The notes below the pieces were generated by a model. The model searched no databases and was not told the DNA's origin. It saw nothing but the letters and a program-made list of their open reading frames with translations. Source: a candidate division LCP-89 bacterium (GTDB lineage Bacteria; Electryoneota; B3-LCP). From it: a DNA stretch of 64,000 bases. Below, one piece after another: positions 62,943 to 64,000 of this stretch; the first letter of the stretch is position 1; each line of letters starts with the position of its first letter. A program made the position numbers and the translations under genes. The stretch spans positions 1-64,000 of the forward strand of contig JALGVT010000001.1 of the NCBI GenBank assembly GCA_025774555.1, read 5' to 3'.

Positions 62943-64000
62943 ATGCCTATTATCCTATTAGTCGATGACGAAGATAAATTCCGCACTTCCACGTCGAAGC
63001 GGCTGAAGATGCGGGGATATGAGAATATCACTCTGCCCAGCGGCGAAGACGTCTTAAAAACTATCCGCAAATATGACGATATTGACGTCGTTATCCTGGA
63101 TAGAAAAATGCCGGGGATGACCGGCGAGCAGGTTCTCAAGGAGATAAAGCAGTTTCGACCGGAACTGCAAATCATTATGCTTACAGGTTATGCAAGCATG
63201 GAATCTGCTGTCGAAAGCGGTAAGCTGGATGCCTACTCCTATCTGGAAAAGCCGATTGAAATAGACCGTTTGATCGAAGCTATTGAGGAAGCCCGTAGAG
63301 ATAAGCCCATTGTAATGGAGAAACATGAAATCCCGCAGATCGAAAAGGGATCGCTGAGGAAGTGGCTTATCGGTTCTCATAATTATAGACCAGGCATTAT
63401 TATCCTCGGATTCTTGATATTTGCAGGTTTAGTATTGATGCCCACGCCGGATAAACTGACACACCTGTTATCCTTTGAAAAGAAAGAGAAGATTACCCAT
63501 CCCGAATCCGGCGCCGACGTAATTGATCCTACGGATGAAATCTTCGGCTATGTCGGTCATAAGAAGATGGCAACCGGTGAAACCATTGCTGAGTATTACG
63601 GCAGAGCTTACCAATTAGAAAAGACGGAAATCAGCGCATCGGGAGAAAAAGTCAAACATCCTATGACGACCGAGGATGCCGCTTTTCGAGCGAAAGTAAT
63701 GCTGGGGGTACTAGCTGTGTGCGCCCTGTTCTGGGCGTCGGGAGCGATCCCTATTGGGATCACTGCGCTGCTGGTGGGCGTCTTTATGTATTTAGCGGGA
63801 GTCATGAATCCTAACGATGTGGCTCAAGCTTATGCTAAAGACGCGGTAATCTTTATTTTCGGCGTGCTGGTTATCGCTCATGCCATCAGTAAAACCGGAT
63901 TGGACCGCAGGATAGGGCTGCTTCTATTGGGCCCATCTAATTCACTATGGAAATTGATGTTTATATTCCTCCCAATGGTTGGAGTTACCTGCGCATTTCT
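62943..64000 (+). CDS. Receiver domain fused to SLC13/DASS transporter (partial, runs off window)
   Basis: Absent from the ORF track because no stop lies in the window. I read it through 352 codons in frame. Residues 1-120 are a full receiver (ILLVDDEDKF, VVILDRKMPGMTG, LTGYAS, YLEKPIE). TM1 is near 145-163 (GIIILGFLIFAGLVLM), followed by an outside loop of about 90 residues, then the SLC13 core (VCALFWASGAIPIGITALLVGVF; KDAVIFIFGVLVIAHAISKTGLDRR). The layout after the REC matches the 614-aa transporter. A phosphorylatable transporter is the clear inference. Confidence 0.88.
   Translation, partial: MPIILLVDDEDKFRTSTSKRLKMRGYENITLPSGEDVLKTIRKYDDIDVVILDRKMPGMTGEQVLKEIKQFRPELQIIMLTGYASMESAVESGKLDAYSYLEKPIEIDRLIEAIEEARRDKPIVMEKHEIPQIEKGSLRKWLIGSHNYRPGIIILGFLIFAGLVLMPTPDKLTHLLSFEKKEKITHPESGADVIDPTDEIFGYVGHKKMATGETIAEYYGRAYQLEKTEISASGEKVKHPMTTEDAAFRAKVMLGVLAVCALFWASGAIPIGITALLVGVFMYLAGVMNPNDVAQAYAKDAVIFIFGVLVIAHAISKTGLDRRIGLLLLGPSNSLWKLMFIFLPMVGVTCAF

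Overview
The window reads as a chromosome segment of an uncultivated, probably anaerobic Gram-negative bacterium. Outer-membrane barrels, a LolA-like carrier, a lipobox protein, sigma-54 activators and TTGACW-N17-TATAWT promoters show a diderm bacterium. The gene mix (Hdr-like complex, TusA, DsrE, OYE-type reductase, PAS-sigma54 regulators) resembles FCB-group candidate phyla or Deltaproteobacteria-like lineages. I cannot fix the phylum from sequence alone.

Region 1 (1-13.7 kb) is ordinary chromosome. It holds a tandem TerB-like protein, class I fructose-bisphosphate aldolase, PepT, DnaE, a small Cys-rich protein, a YigZ-CorC-DUF2752-TM2 run, and an MBOAT O-acyltransferase with an SGNH partner. 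Four copies of a long inverted-repeat element (GGGGCTGTCCC...GGGACAGCCCC) punctuate it. An initiator tRNA at 13.79 kb is followed by two degenerate 3'-half copies carrying palindromic insertions.

Region 2 (14.6-24.5 kb) is a sulfur/heterodisulfide-reductase-like operon: DUF2173-like protein, small CxxC protein, TusA, MvhD-like protein, HdrA with an inserted GltD-type NAD(P)H module, a second HdrA, small winged-helix protein, HdrC, HdrB-like CCG protein, DsrE and GYD protein. A PAS-sigma54 activator lies immediately upstream. A large dyad and a good -24/-12 site follow it, so the regulatory circuit can be read directly.

Region 3 (24.73-46.75 kb) is an approximately 22 kb integrative element in tRNA-Arg(TCT), bounded by a perfect 50-bp direct repeat. 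Its right half has integrase, excisionase, a terminase-small-subunit-like protein, ParB-like protein, a phage methyltransferase-like protein, DUF488, and a Prim-Pol/DUF3987 replication protein followed by 9-bp iterons. There are no capsid or large-terminase genes, which resembles a phage satellite. Its left half carries a cargo set suggestive of lipid synthesis and export: TetR, RND/MMPL exporter, GNAT-like protein, patatin, LolA-like protein, OM barrel, FabH-like KAS III, GtrA, CDP-alcohol phosphatidyltransferase and MarR. A second integrase lies between the halves.

Region 4 (47-64 kb) is chromosome again. It has a DUF885 lipoprotein, a second PAS-sigma54 activator followed by its apparent enhancer dyads and a -24/-12 promoter, an OYE/dienoyl-CoA-reductase-type flavoenzyme, and two parallel signalling/transport modules: dCache kinase, REC-REC, SLC13, REC-CBS, CysC, porin; then dCache kinase, CBS, REC-SLC13. 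None of the response regulators has a DNA-binding domain, and in the second module the receiver is fused to the transporter. This suggests phosphorelay control of anion uptake at the protein level.
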